Origin: Rubellimicrobium sp. CFH 75288
Lineage (GTDB): Bacteria > Pseudomonadota > Alphaproteobacteria > Rhodobacterales > Rhodobacteraceae
Length of the DNA: 64,000 nucleotides
Assembly (NCBI RefSeq): GCF_009904055.1
Contig: NZ_WYDP01000001.1
Coordinates: 310,001 to 374,000, forward strand
Reading direction: 5' to 3'
How positions within the stretch are numbered: the stretch's first letter is position 1; the number at the start of each line of letters is the position of its first letter. Below are positions 9,422 through 17,227 of the stretch, piece after piece. The notes below the pieces were generated by a model. That model did not search any database. It saw only the letters and a list, made by a program, of their open reading frames with translations, and was not told the DNA's origin. Made by a program: the position numbers and the translations under genes.

Positions 9422-10384
9422 TCAGCGCACGGAGGCGAACAGCCCCAGGATGGCCGCCAGGGCGGGTTCGCGGATCGCCGGGCGCTCCATCAGGATCTCG
9501 TGGCGCGCCCCCTCCATCTCGATCAGCCGCCCGCCCTCCCAGCGGGCAAAGCGCGCGCGGATGCGCCGGGGCTCGACCACGGCTTCCTCCGACCCGACCA
9601 GCCCCAGCGCCGGCACCGCGGGCGAGGGACACCGCGCAAGCGCGCGCATCTCCAGCAGCGCCTCGTTGAGCCAGTGGAGCGACGGCCCGCCCAGCGCCAG
9701 GTCGGGCTCCGCCTCCACCTGCCGGCGCATGTAGTCCCAGTGGTCGCGGTCGCCCGTCAGGGCGTTGCCCTCGAACGGCGCGACGAGGACATAGCTCGCC
9801 GCCGCCTGACCGGGTGCCAGGACGTGCCCCAGGCCCACGCGGCGCGCGGTCGCGCTCAGGCTCCAGGCGAAGGGCCGCACCGCGCCCCGCATCCGGATGC
9901 CCCACATCGGCGCGGAAAAGGCCGCGGCCCGCACCGGCAGCCCCTCCATCAGCGCGCGCAGCCCGATCGCGCCCCCCATCGAATGGGCGAGCAGCACCCA
10001 CGGCTCCGGCAGGCCGAGACGCCGCGCATGGCCCGTCAGCGCCGCCACGTCCCGCTGGTAGTCCGCAAAGCGCCCCACATGGCCCAGCGCCCGGCCGGGC
10101 CGCAGCCGCGCCGACAATCCCTGCCCCCGCCAGTCGATCGTCAGCACGGCCCAGCCCGCGCGCCACAGATCGGCGGCGACCCGGCCGTACTTCTCGCAAT
10201 ACTCCGTCCGGCCCGAGAACAGCAGCACCGTCCCGCGCGGCGCGGGCGGGCTCCAGTGCACGGCACGCAGCCGCACGCCGTCGTCGGCGGCGATCAGCGC
10301 CGGACAGGCGCCGGGAGGCCCCTCGGCCAGGTCCGCGCGGAACGGGGCGGCCGGGGACGCGTCCGGCGCCGCCAGCCCCCCCAC
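9422..10384 (-). CDS. Alpha/beta hydrolase, lysophospholipase (PldB/monoacylglycerol lipase)-like
   Basis: This 320-residue serine hydrolase has the nucleophile elbow LLAHSMGGAIG, an oxyanion-loop region GTVLLFSGRTEYCEKYG and an early DWRGQGLSARL strand-turn. The EKY/DWRGQG patterns are typical of the PldB lysophospholipase family. A candidate acid (LVGSEEAVV) and a late His (EGARHEILME) complete a triad. It lacks an obvious signal peptide. The start is GTG 10384, six bases after the SCP2-gene stop, so the two are in one operon. A lipid ester substrate is likely from the family and from the lipid-binding neighbour, but the exact substrate is unknown. Confidence 0.8.
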   Translation of the reverse strand: MGGLAAPDASPAAPFRADLAEGPPGACPALIAADDGVRLRAVHWSPPAPRGTVLLFSGRTEYCEKYGRVAADLWRAGWAVLTIDWRGQGLSARLRPGRALGHVGRFADYQRDVAALTGHARRLGLPEPWVLLAHSMGGAIGLRALMEGLPVRAAAFSAPMWGIRMRGAVRPFAWSLSATARRVGLGHVLAPGQAAASYVLVAPFEGNALTGDRDHWDYMRRQVEAEPDLALGGPSLHWLNEALLEMRALARCPSPAVPALGLVGSEEAVVEPRRIRARFARWEGGRLIEMEGARHEILMERPAIREPALAAILGLFASVR

Positions 10385-10390
10385 GGTCCG

Positions 10391-10681
10391 TCAGCCCAGA
10401 AGCGAGGCGAGCCGCATCGCCGCGCCCATGTCGCCGTCCACCGACAGCTTGCCCGTCATGAAGGCCGCCGTGGCCGAGGTCTCGCCCGACAGGATGTCGC
10501 CGAAGGTCTCGGGCGAGGCGGTCAGGGTCACGTCCGCCGGCGCCTCGCCCGCGCGCGCCCCCGCCCCGTCCACGACCACGGACCCTTCGCCCGAAAAGAC
10601 GAACAGCGCCGTTCCGTCGAACCCCTTGCCCGCCAGGCGGCCGTTGAGTTCCTCCACAGCCTTGTCGATCACCGCGCTCAT
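10391..10681 (-). CDS. SCP2 sterol-binding domain protein
   Basis: This 96-residue stand-alone SCP2 fold has strand and helix pattern including GTALFVFSGEGSVVVDG, a middle ADVTLTASPETFGDILSGE and the late family phrase FMTGKLSVDGDMGAAMRL. Proteins of this size bind acyl chains or other hydrophobic ligands in the cytoplasm. The ATG at 10681 begins MSAVIDKAVEEL, which fits the domain's first helix. Upstream, a divergent TPR gene starts 61 bases away. It is co-transcribed with the lysophospholipase-like hydrolase, which suggests a shared lipid role, though this is inferred. Confidence 0.85.
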   Translation of the reverse strand: MSAVIDKAVEELNGRLAGKGFDGTALFVFSGEGSVVVDGAGARAGEAPADVTLTASPETFGDILSGETSATAAFMTGKLSVDGDMGAAMRLASLLG

Positions 10682-10742
10682 GCCCCGGTCCTTTCCATCA
10701 TGTGAAGCCCGCCCTCTGGCATCGTCGGGCGGAGAGTCTACC

Positions 10743-11366
10743 ATGGCGACTATGGGTCCGTGCCTCCGTCCGTTCAAATGTGCCGTCACGGCATCGCTGC
10801 TGGCGGCCCTCCCGCCCGCCCTTCTCCACGCGCAGGAGCCCGAGCCTCCGCCCGGCCTGCCTGCCGCCCCGGCCGGCGCCGCCGCACCCGACCGCGAGGC
10901 CGAGCTTCTGGCCCGCCTCGCCGCGGCCCCCGACCCCGACGCCGCGCGCCGCATCGAATCGGAACTGGCCGCGCTCTGGTCGCGCTCGGGCTCGCCCGCG
11001 CTCGACCTGCTCCTGCGGCGCGGACAGGACGCGCTGAAGGCGGGCGAGGCCGCCGCCGCGGTCGAGCACCTGACCGCCGCCATCGACCACGACCCCACCT
11101 TCGCCGAGGCCTATGTGGCCCGCGCCGCGGGCTTCTACCTGCTCAACCAGCCCGGCCCCGCCCTCGACGACCTGCGCGAGGCGCTGGTCCTCAACCCCCA
11201 CCATTGGGAGGCGATGAAGGGCTTCGCGCTCCTGCTCGAGGAGATCGGCCGCCCCGAGGCCGCCCTTGAAGTCTGGCGCCGCGTGACCGAGATCAACCCG
11301 CAGGACGCCATCGCCCGCTCCTCGGCCGACCGTCTCGCCCTCTCGCTCGAAGGGCGCGCCATCTGA
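10743..11366 (+). CDS. Exported tetratricopeptide-repeat protein
   Basis: The protein has 207 residues. A signal peptide (basic start, hydrophobic AVTASLLAALPPALLHA, cleavage near residue 26) is followed by a Pro/Ala-rich stretch. About three TPR units then cover residues 105-200, with typical A-x-Y and L-P spacing such as FAEAYVARAAGFYLLNQ and AFLEVWRRV-like helices. TPR proteins act as protein-binding scaffolds, and nothing shows the partner. Starts at 10743 or 10752 are equally possible. It lies 27 bases before the helicase gene on the same strand, so the two may be co-transcribed, although a functional link is not evident. Confidence 0.75.
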   Translation: MATMGPCLRPFKCAVTASLLAALPPALLHAQEPEPPPGLPAAPAGAAAPDREAELLARLAAAPDPDAARRIESELAALWSRSGSPALDLLLRRGQDALKAGEAAAAVEHLTAAIDHDPTFAEAYVARAAGFYLLNQPGPALDDLREALVLNPHHWEAMKGFALLLEEIGRPEAALEVWRRVTEINPQDAIARSSADRLALSLEGRAI

Positions 11367-11393
11367 CCCTGTCCGCCCGGAGGGGCGCCCGCC

Positions 11394-14300
11394 ATGACCC
11401 CCCGCGTCGCCGCCGTGCTGGGCCCGACCAACACCGGCAAGACCCACTACGCCATCGAGCGGATGCTCGCCCACCGCACGGGCATCATCGGCCTGCCGCT
11501 GCGCCTTCTCGCGCGCGAGGTCTATGACCGCGTCGTGCGCCTGCGCGGCCCCTCGGTCGTCGCCCTCGTCACCGGCGAGGAGCGCATCGTCCCCGACCGC
11601 GCCGCCTACTGGGTCTGCACCGTCGAGGCGATGCCGCAGGGGATGGGCGCGGACTTTCTCGCCGTGGACGAGATCCAGCTCTGCGCCGACCCCGAGCGCG
11701 GGCACGTCTTCACCGACCGCCTGCTCCATGCCCGCGGCCTGCACGAGACGCTGTTTCTCGGCTCGGCCACCATGCGCGGCGCCATCGCCGCCCTCGTCCC
11801 CGGCGTCACGTTCCTGTCGCGCGAGCGGTTCTCGACCCTCACCCATACGGGCCCGCGCAAGATCGCGCGCATGCCCGAGCGTTCGGCCATCGTCGCCTTC
11901 TCGGTCGAGAGCGTCTATGCCATCGCCGAATACCTGCGCCGCACGCGCGGGGGCGCGGCCGTGGTCATGGGGGCGCTCTCGCCGCGCACCCGCAATGCCC
12001 AGGTCGCCCTCTACCAGTCGGGCGAGGTGGACTTCCTCGTGGCGACGGATGCGATCGGCATGGGGCTCAACCTCGACATCGCCCATGTGGCCTTTGCCGG
12101 CACGACCAAGTTCGACGGCCGCCGCCTGCGCGAGCTGACGGCCGACGAGCTTGCGCAGATCGCCGGCCGCGCGGGCCGGCACACGGCCCCCGGCACCTTC
12201 GGCACCACCGGCGAGGCCCCCGACCTCGATCCCGCCCTTGCCGAGGCGATCGAGACCCACAGCTTCCGCCCCGTCACCCGCCTCCAGTGGCGCAACAGCC
12301 GCCTTCAGTTCGGCTCCGTCTCCCGGCTGATCGCCTCGCTCGAGGAGCGCACGGACAACCCTTGGCTCGGCCGCGTGCGCGAGGCCGACGACCTCGCCGC
12401 GCTGCGCGCCCTCGCCGCCGATGCCGAGGTCGCGGCGCGGGCCAGCGACGGCCCCTCCGTCCGCCTGCTCTGGGACGTCTGCCGCATCCCGGACTTCCGC
12501 GGCATCTCGCGCGGGGAGCATGCGGCGCTGCTTGCCACCGTGTTCAACCACCTCCACCAGCGCGGCCGCCTGCCCGAGCCGTTCCTGGCCGAGGCCGTGC
12601 GCCGGCTCGACCGGACGGACGGCGACATCGACGCGCTCTCGCGCCGGCTCGCCTTCATCCGCACCTGGACCTACGTCGCCCAGCGCAAGGGCTGGGTTGC
12701 CGACGAGGGCCATTGGCGCGAGGAAACCCGCGCGGTAGAAGACCGCCTGTCGGACGCGCTCCACCGCGCCCTGACCGAGCGGTTCGTGGACAAGCGGACG
12801 AGCACCCTCGCCCGCCGGCTGAGGCAGAAGGAGGTCCTGGTGGCCGAGGTGAGCGAGAAGGGCGAGGTGACGGTCGAGGGCCATCCCGTCGGCCGCATCG
12901 AGGGGTTCCGCTTCCGCGCCGAACGCGCGTCGAGCCCCGAGGAGGCGCGCACGCTGCGCCAGGCCGCCGCCCAGGCGCTCGCGCCGCAGTTCCACCTGCG
13001 CGCCGACCGCTTCTACAACGCCCCCGACACCGAGATCGACTTCACCGAACAGGGCGGCCTGATGTGGGGCGAGCACGCCGTGGGCCGGCTGGCGCGCGGG
13101 CCCGAACCGCTCAGGCCCGAGATCGTCCCCTTCGTGGACGAGGAGGCCGGGCCCGATCTGGTCCAGAAGGTGCAGCGCCGCCTTCAGCACTTCATGGACC
13201 GGCGCATCGCCGCCGCCATGGAGCCGCTTCTGGCGCTCTCCCGCGACGAGGCGCTGCCCCCGCTCGCGCGCGGCTTCGCCTACCGGCTGGGGGAGAATCT
13301 CGGCATCCTGCCGCGCGGCGAGGTGGCGGCCGAGGTGCGCGCGCTCGACCCGGAGGCCCGCGCCGCCCTGCGCCGTCACGGCGTGCGGATCGGGCAGTTC
13401 ACCGTCTTCCTGCCGGCCCTGCTCAAGCCCGCCCCGACGCGCCTGCGTCTGGTCCTGTGGTCGCTCTGGAAGGGGCTCGAGGACTTTCCCGCCGCGCCGC
13501 CGCCCGGCCATGTCACCGTTCCGGCCGACGGGGAGCATCCGCCGGGCTTCTGGCCCATGGCCGGCTTCCGCGCCGCGGGCGAGCGGGCGATCCGCATCGA
13601 CATGCTCGAACGCCTCGCCGACCTGCTGCGCGACCGCGACAGCCGCCAGGGCTTCGAGGCCGCGCCCGAGATGCTGTCGATCACCGGCCTGTCGCTCGAC
13701 GCCTTCGCCCGTCTGATGGAGGGCCTGGGCTACCGGGCCGAGCGCGGCGAGCGGCCTCGCCAGAGGCCCGCGCGGGCCGCCCGGCCGCCCGCCCCCGACC
13801 CGTCCGCGTCCGGCCCGGCCGCGGCCGAGCCGCCTGCCCCCGGCGCCCCCGCCCCGGTCGAGGAGCCGCCCGCCCCCGACGCCCCGCCGGATTCCCCCCC
13901 GGTCGAGCCGCCGGGCCCCGATCTGCCCGAACCCGACCTGCCGCCGGACGGGCCGGCCCGGCCCGACACGCCGCCCGCCGAACTTCCCTCGGAGACGCCG
14001 GGCGAGGCGCCGGACCGCCCCCCGGCCGAGCTGCCCGGCGACATCCCCTCGGAGACGCCCCCCGACGCGCCGGCCGACCTGCCCGATCCGCCGTCCGCCC
14101 CGGAGATGCCCGAGCCGCCGGGGCCGTCCGACCTGCCCACCATGGCTGCCGCGCCCGGATCGGACGGACCGGCCGCCGAGACGGAGGTGTTCTACACCTT
14201 CACCTGGAGCGGACGCCCCGCCCGCCGCAGCGGGGACCGCGCCGCCGCGCCCGCCCCCCGCCCGCGCGAGGACCGGCCGCGCGAGGGCCGGCCCGCCCGA

Positions 14301-14522
14301 TCCCCCCGCCAGGGGGGCGGGGCCGGACGCGACCGGGTCGCGGCCGAGCGAGGCGACCGGCACCCGTCCCGGCCCGAGCGCAGCGGCCAGGGCCAGGGCA
14401 CCCCCCGTCCCCCCCGCCAGCCCGAGCCGCGTCCCGCGCGCGACTCCGTCCCGGCCGCGCGCGGCCGCGTCGATCCCGACAACCCCTTCGCCGCGGCTCT
14501 CGCCGGCTTCAAGGTCAAGTGA
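11394..14522 (+). CDS. Suv3-like superfamily 2 RNA helicase with a long proline-rich tail
   Basis: The protein has 1042 residues. Motif I (GPTNTGKTH, residues 10-18), motif II (DEIQ, near 92) and motif III (GSAT) are followed by the helicase C-terminal domain with ATDAIGMGLN and QIAGRAGRH. This arrangement matches the mitochondrial-degradosome Suv3 family, which is widespread in alphaproteobacteria. A Suv3-type middle region runs to about residue 785. The remaining ~250 residues are Pro/Ala/Asp/Glu-rich and then Arg/Pro/Gly-rich, probably disordered and possibly RNA-binding. The final residues ([14 protein letters not shown]) look conserved. The stop overlaps the GTG start of the S4-domain gene. 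A role in RNA unwinding or decay is inferred from family. Confidence 0.88.
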   Translation: MTPRVAAVLGPTNTGKTHYAIERMLAHRTGIIGLPLRLLAREVYDRVVRLRGPSVVALVTGEERIVPDRAAYWVCTVEAMPQGMGADFLAVDEIQLCADPERGHVFTDRLLHARGLHETLFLGSATMRGAIAALVPGVTFLSRERFSTLTHTGPRKIARMPERSAIVAFSVESVYAIAEYLRRTRGGAAVVMGALSPRTRNAQVALYQSGEVDFLVATDAIGMGLNLDIAHVAFAGTTKFDGRRLRELTADELAQIAGRAGRHTAPGTFGTTGEAPDLDPALAEAIETHSFRPVTRLQWRNSRLQFGSVSRLIASLEERTDNPWLGRVREADDLAALRALAADAEVAARASDGPSVRLLWDVCRIPDFRGISRGEHAALLATVFNHLHQRGRLPEPFLAEAVRRLDRTDGDIDALSRRLAFIRTWTYVAQRKGWVADEGHWREETRAVEDRLSDALHRALTERFVDKRTSTLARRLRQKEVLVAEVSEKGEVTVEGHPVGRIEGFRFRAERASSPEEARTLRQAAAQALAPQFHLRADRFYNAPDTEIDFTEQGGLMWGEHAVGRLARGPEPLRPEIVPFVDEEAGPDLVQKVQRRLQHFMDRRIAAAMEPLLALSRDEALPPLARGFAYRLGENLGILPRGEVAAEVRALDPEARAALRRHGVRIGQFTVFLPALLKPAPTRLRLVLWSLWKGLEDFPAAPPPGHVTVPADGEHPPGFWPMAGFRAAGERAIRIDMLERLADLLRDRDSRQGFEAAPEMLSITGLSLDAFARLMEGLGYRAERGERPRQRPARAARPPAPDPSASGPAAAEPPAPGAPAPVEEPPAPDAPPDSPPVEPPGPDLPEPDLPPDGPARPDTPPAELPSETPGEAPDRPPAELPGDIPSETPPDAPADLPDPPSAPEMPEPPGPSDLPTMAAAPGSDGPAAETEVFYTFTWSGRPARRSGDRAAAPAPRPREDRPREGRPARSPRQGGGAGRDRVAAERGDRHPSRPERSGQGQGTPRPPRQPEPRPARDSVPAARGRVDPDNPFAAALAGFKVK

Positions 14523-14836
14523 CGGCGGCATCCCCGTCCCCTCCCGGTCCGCGCGCGACCATCCGGCTGGACAAGTGGCTCTGGCAGGCGCGCTTCCTGC
14601 GCTCGCGCAGCCTCGCGACCGAGTTCGTCGCGGCCGGCCGCCTGCGCGTCAACGGCCAGCCCGTGGACAAGCCTGCCCGCGCGGTGGGACCGGGCGACGT
14701 GCTGACCTTCGCGCTTGCCGGACAGGTGCGCGTCGTTCGCGTCCTCGCCCTCGGCGAGCGCCGCGGCCCCGCCCCCGAGGCGCAGAGCCTGTACGAGGAG
14801 CTGCCCCCCCGCTCCGAGCCCCGGCCGCTTGAATGA
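14519..14836 (+). CDS. S4 RNA-binding domain protein (Hsp15/HslR-like)
   Basis: This 105-residue protein carries an S4 domain: [19 protein letters not shown], then [14 protein letters not shown] and a GDVLTF turn. This matches heat-shock protein 15, which recognises stalled 50S subunits carrying peptidyl-tRNA and recycles them. The GTG at 14519 overlaps the helicase stop (GTGA), so translation is coupled to the RNA helicase. That pairing of two RNA-handling proteins is meaningful context. The C-terminal ~25 residues are charged and Pro-rich, as is common in the family. Confidence 0.88.
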   Translation: MTAASPSPPGPRATIRLDKWLWQARFLRSRSLATEFVAAGRLRVNGQPVDKPARAVGPGDVLTFALAGQVRVVRVLALGERRGPAPEAQSLYEELPPRSEPRPLE

Positions 14837-14882
14837 TCCGGGCGACCGGCTTAGGTCCGGGGCGACCTCAGCGGGACCGGCC

Positions 14883-15218
14883 ATGACCTATATCGTCAAC
14901 GACAACTGCATCGCCTGCAAGTACACCGACTGTGTCGAGGTCTGCCCCGTGGACTGCTTCTACGAGGGCGAGAACATGCTCGTCATCCATCCCGACGAAT
15001 GCATCGATTGCGGCGTCTGCGAGCCCGAATGCCCCGCCGACGCGATCCGCCCCGACACCGAGCCCGACATGCAGAAATGGGTCGAGTTCAACCGCAAGTA
15101 TGCCGAACGCTGGCCCGTCATCACCCGCAAGAAGGACCCCCTGCCCGGCGCCGAGGAGATGGACGGCAAGCCGGGCAAGATGGCCCTGTTCTCTGAAAAT
15201 CCCGGTCCCGGAACCTGA
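14883..15218 (+). CDS. fdxA: 7Fe ferredoxin FdxA ([3Fe-4S][4Fe-4S])
   Basis: This 111-residue electron carrier has a first cysteine set with the spacing [18 protein letters not shown], in which an extra residue spread makes a 3Fe-4S site, and a second full CxxCxxCxxxCP set ([12 protein letters not shown]). The C-terminal extension with [17 protein letters not shown] is the signature of the Azotobacter-type FdxA family. It is cytoplasmic and the redox partner is unknown. The ATG at 14883 begins MTYIVNDNC, the conserved N-terminus. carD follows 201 bases downstream, a common gene order in Rhodobacterales. Confidence 0.95.
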   Translation: MTYIVNDNCIACKYTDCVEVCPVDCFYEGENMLVIHPDECIDCGVCEPECPADAIRPDTEPDMQKWVEFNRKYAERWPVITRKKDPLPGAEEMDGKPGKMALFSENPGPGT

Positions 15219-15296
15219 CGGACCACGGCGCAGCGGCCCCTTGCCGCCCTTTCTTCGGCCGGTCCGATGTGGTAGGATCGTGCGCAAATGCCGCCT

Positions 15297-15365
15297 CGCC
15301 CGACTTGAACCCGCCGGTCCGAATCCCCACCTGACGGAGGCTGTGCGCATCCGTCGGGCGCTTTC
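15297..15365 (+). promoter_or_regulatory. Candidate structured leader with two mutually exclusive hairpins upstream of carD
   Basis: In the 201-base gap between fdxA and carD, CGCCCGAC at 15297-15304 is a perfect complement of GTCGGGCG at 15353-15360. CTGACGGA at 15331-15338 also pairs with TCCGTCGG at 15350-15357 (seven pairs plus one G-T). The two 3' arms overlap, so only one hairpin can form at a time. The short hairpin is followed by GCGCTTTCGTG, a weak terminator-like tail. The layout resembles an attenuator or a small RNA with its terminator. No named RNA family was recognised. Confidence 0.35.
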
Positions 15366-15419
15366 GTGTCGGCATTCCACCGATCCCGGCCCCGCAGCCG
15401 CGTCCCTGGAAGGAACCCC

Positions 15420-15929
15420 ATGAGCAAGAGCCGCAAGAGCGATTTCCGCCCCAACGATTACGTCGTCTATCCCGCCCATGGCGTCGGCAGGATCGTCTCC
15501 ATCGAGGAGCAGGAGGTTGCGGGCTTCAAGCTCGAACTGTTCGTCATCTCGTTCGAGAAGGACAAGATGACGCTGCGCGTGCCCACCAACAAGGCGACCG
15601 AGGCGGGCCTGCGCGCCCTCGCCACCCCCGACGTCGTCGCCCAGGCGATGAAGACCCTGCGCGGCAAGGCCAAGATCAAGAAGGCCATGTGGTCCCGTCG
15701 CGCCCAGGAATACGAGCAGAAGATCAATTCGGGCGATCTCGTCGCCATCGCCGAGGTGGTGCGCGACCTCCACCGCGCCGACGACCAGCGCGAACAGTCC
15801 TATTCCGAGCGCCAGCTCTACGAGGCCGCGCGCGAACGCCTGACGCGCGAGATCGCCGCCGTCGCGGGCCGCGACGAGGTGTCCGCCGCCAAGGAGATCG
15901 ACGAGGTCCTGTTCGGCCGCGCCGCCTGA
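15420..15929 (+). CDS. carD: CarD-family RNA polymerase-binding transcription factor
   Basis: The protein has 169 residues. The N-terminal Tudor-like RNA-polymerase interaction domain shows DYVVYPAHGVGRIVSIEEQE and a strand-rich stretch to about residue 70. The helical C-terminal DNA-contact domain includes KIKKAMWSRRAQEYEQKINSGD and an AAKEIDEVLF end. CarD stabilises open complexes, especially at stable-RNA and ribosomal promoters. In Rhodobacter-type alphaproteobacteria it compensates for a -10 element lacking the usual T7. The ATG at 15420 follows a GGAAGGAA ribosome site. The long structured gap upstream (see the leader entry) suggests post-initiation control, which is unproven. Confidence 0.95.
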   Translation: MSKSRKSDFRPNDYVVYPAHGVGRIVSIEEQEVAGFKLELFVISFEKDKMTLRVPTNKATEAGLRALATPDVVAQAMKTLRGKAKIKKAMWSRRAQEYEQKINSGDLVAIAEVVRDLHRADDQREQSYSERQLYEAARERLTREIAAVAGRDEVSAAKEIDEVLFGRAA

Positions 15930-16377
15930 CGCGCCCCGTCCCCTCCGGCCGGGGGCTGCGCAGCCCCGGTGCGGGCCCCGCGGCCCTGCCCATGGCCTCC
16001 CGGACGCGCCCCCCCTGCTCGCTGCGGCGCCTGACGCTCCCGCGGCGGCCCCCCCGCCGCCCCCGCGCCGCAGCGCGGCGCAACACCACCGCGCGGTGGT
16101 GTAACGCTTCGTTAACCTCTCCGTGGCAGGGTGCCCCCACGCGCCCGATCCTTCCGTCCCGGCGGACCGGGGGGCGGCGCGGACGACCGGGGCGGGACCT
16201 GCAACGATCAGGCGGCCGCCCGTGCTCTTTGCAGGGGTGGGGCGCCACGGACGCGCCCGAGGTTCCGCCGCATCCCACCGGGCCGCTTGGCTGCGCAGGT
16301 GCTCGTCCACGGCGCGGAGGCGGAGATCCCCGGCCGCCGCGCGTCGCAACGCGCCCGCCCCCGCGCCAGCGGGGCGG
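15930..16377. other. Gene-free spacer after carD holding a GC palindrome and one copy of the ACCGCGCGGT repeat
   Basis: These 448 bases separate carD from the convergent amidohydrolase gene. A palindrome with a GGGGCTGCGCAGCCCC core (about 15949-15969) lies just after carD and may end its transcript, although no T-run follows. A palindromic repeat copy lies at 16085-16118. The rest is C-rich in long runs, and the readings in it look like shadows: none shows a conserved motif or a convincing start. Confidence 0.5.
16085..16118 (+). repeat. ACCGCGCGGT palindrome with TTAAC box, copy 1
   Basis: The core CACCACCGCGCGGTGGTG is a perfect inverted repeat. It is followed by GTAACGCTTCGTTAACC, in which two TAA(C) boxes are seven bases apart. 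Three further copies lie at 42.0-42.2 kb, upstream of the GTA cluster. Copies 1 and 4 also share TTCGTTAACC after the palindrome. The role is unknown. Possibilities are an operator, a terminator hairpin or a small mobile palindrome. Confidence 0.6.
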
Positions 16378-17223
16378 CTAGGACTCCGCCGGCAGGCGCA
16401 CGCCGTAGATGCGCTCGGCATTGCGCCAGCCGATCGCGGCCGCCTCGTCCGGCGACAGCCGCCCCAGCACGGCCTCGGTGATGTCGAGCCAGCCGGGCAG
16501 CCCGGCGCCCAGGTTGACCACAGGCCAGTCCGACCCCCACACTGCCCGGTCGGCGCCGAACGCCTCCAGCACCGTCTCGATCCAGGGCCGCAACGCCGCC
16601 TCCGTGCGCTCCTCGGGCCCCGCATAGGCCGAGATCCCCGAGATCTTGACGCAGACGTTCGGACAGGCCGCCACCTCGCGCAGCCCCCGCTCCCACTCCT
16701 CCCGGCCGCCCCCCGCAATGTCGGGCGTCCCGCAATGGTCCAGCACGAAGCGCACGTCCGGGCAGGCCCGCGCCAGATCGCGCGCGAGCCACAGCGTGCG
16801 CCCCAGCACGTTGACGTCGAAGGGAAAGCCGGCCCGCCCGATCCGGCGGACATTCTCGCGGAAGGTGTCGGACAGCGACACGTCCTCGGCCACGTCCTCG
16901 TGCAGGATGCGCCGGTAGCCCACGACGCCCAGCGACGGCCCCTCCTCCAGCCAGGCCGCGAAGCCCTCGTCCGTCTCGGGCCGGCAGTTCGCGATCTGCC
17001 CGAGCAGCCGCCCCTCGCGGATCAGCCCGGCGACCCAGCGCGACTCGGCCACCCAGTCGGTGGCGGCGACCTCCATGAAGATCGCCCCCGCCACGCGCCC
17101 CCCGTAGAGCGCCAGCGCCTCCTCCAGCGGGAAGTCCCGCTGCAGCGCGGGCACCCGGTGCGTCCAGGCATGGCCCGTCACCGAGCGGTCGATCAGGTGC
17201 AGATGCGTGTCGATCAGCCGCAT
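16378..17223 (-). CDS. Amidohydrolase-2 family lactonase (L-fuconolactonase/COG3618-like)
   Basis: This 281-residue TIM-barrel hydrolase begins MRLIDTHLHLID, which carries the HxH metal motif. It also has VLDHCGTPD and a late WGSDWPVVNL with the metal-binding Asp. These are hallmarks of the COG3618 sugar-lactonase branch (fuconolactonase, rhamnonolactonase, pyrone-dicarboxylate lactonase). It is the third gene of an operon with an FAH-family hydrolase (4-base gap) and a short-chain dehydrogenase. The same trio appears in the non-phosphorylating L-fucose route, where it would open L-fucono-1,5-lactone. The exact sugar is inferred from neighbours, and rhamnose-type acids are an alternative. Confidence 0.75.
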   Translation of the reverse strand: MRLIDTHLHLIDRSVTGHAWTHRVPALQRDFPLEEALALYGGRVAGAIFMEVAATDWVAESRWVAGLIREGRLLGQIANCRPETDEGFAAWLEEGPSLGVVGYRRILHEDVAEDVSLSDTFRENVRRIGRAGFPFDVNVLGRTLWLARDLARACPDVRFVLDHCGTPDIAGGGREEWERGLREVAACPNVCVKISGISAYAGPEERTEAALRPWIETVLEAFGADRAVWGSDWPVVNLGAGLPGWLDITEAVLGRLSPDEAAAIGWRNAERIYGVRLPAES

Positions 17224-17227
17224 GGCC

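Noticed and set aside
10698-14531. A 1277-codon minus-strand frame opposite the helicase
   Set aside because: It mirrors the helicase gene codon for codon, with Gly/Arg/His/Val-rich text and no motif; the plus-strand protein has complete helicase motifs.
15301-15345. T-arm-like string near GGTCCGAATCCCC between fdxA and carD, possible tRNA or tmRNA
   Set aside because: The flanking bases do not form a T stem, and no acceptor, D arm or anticodon arm can be drawn around it.
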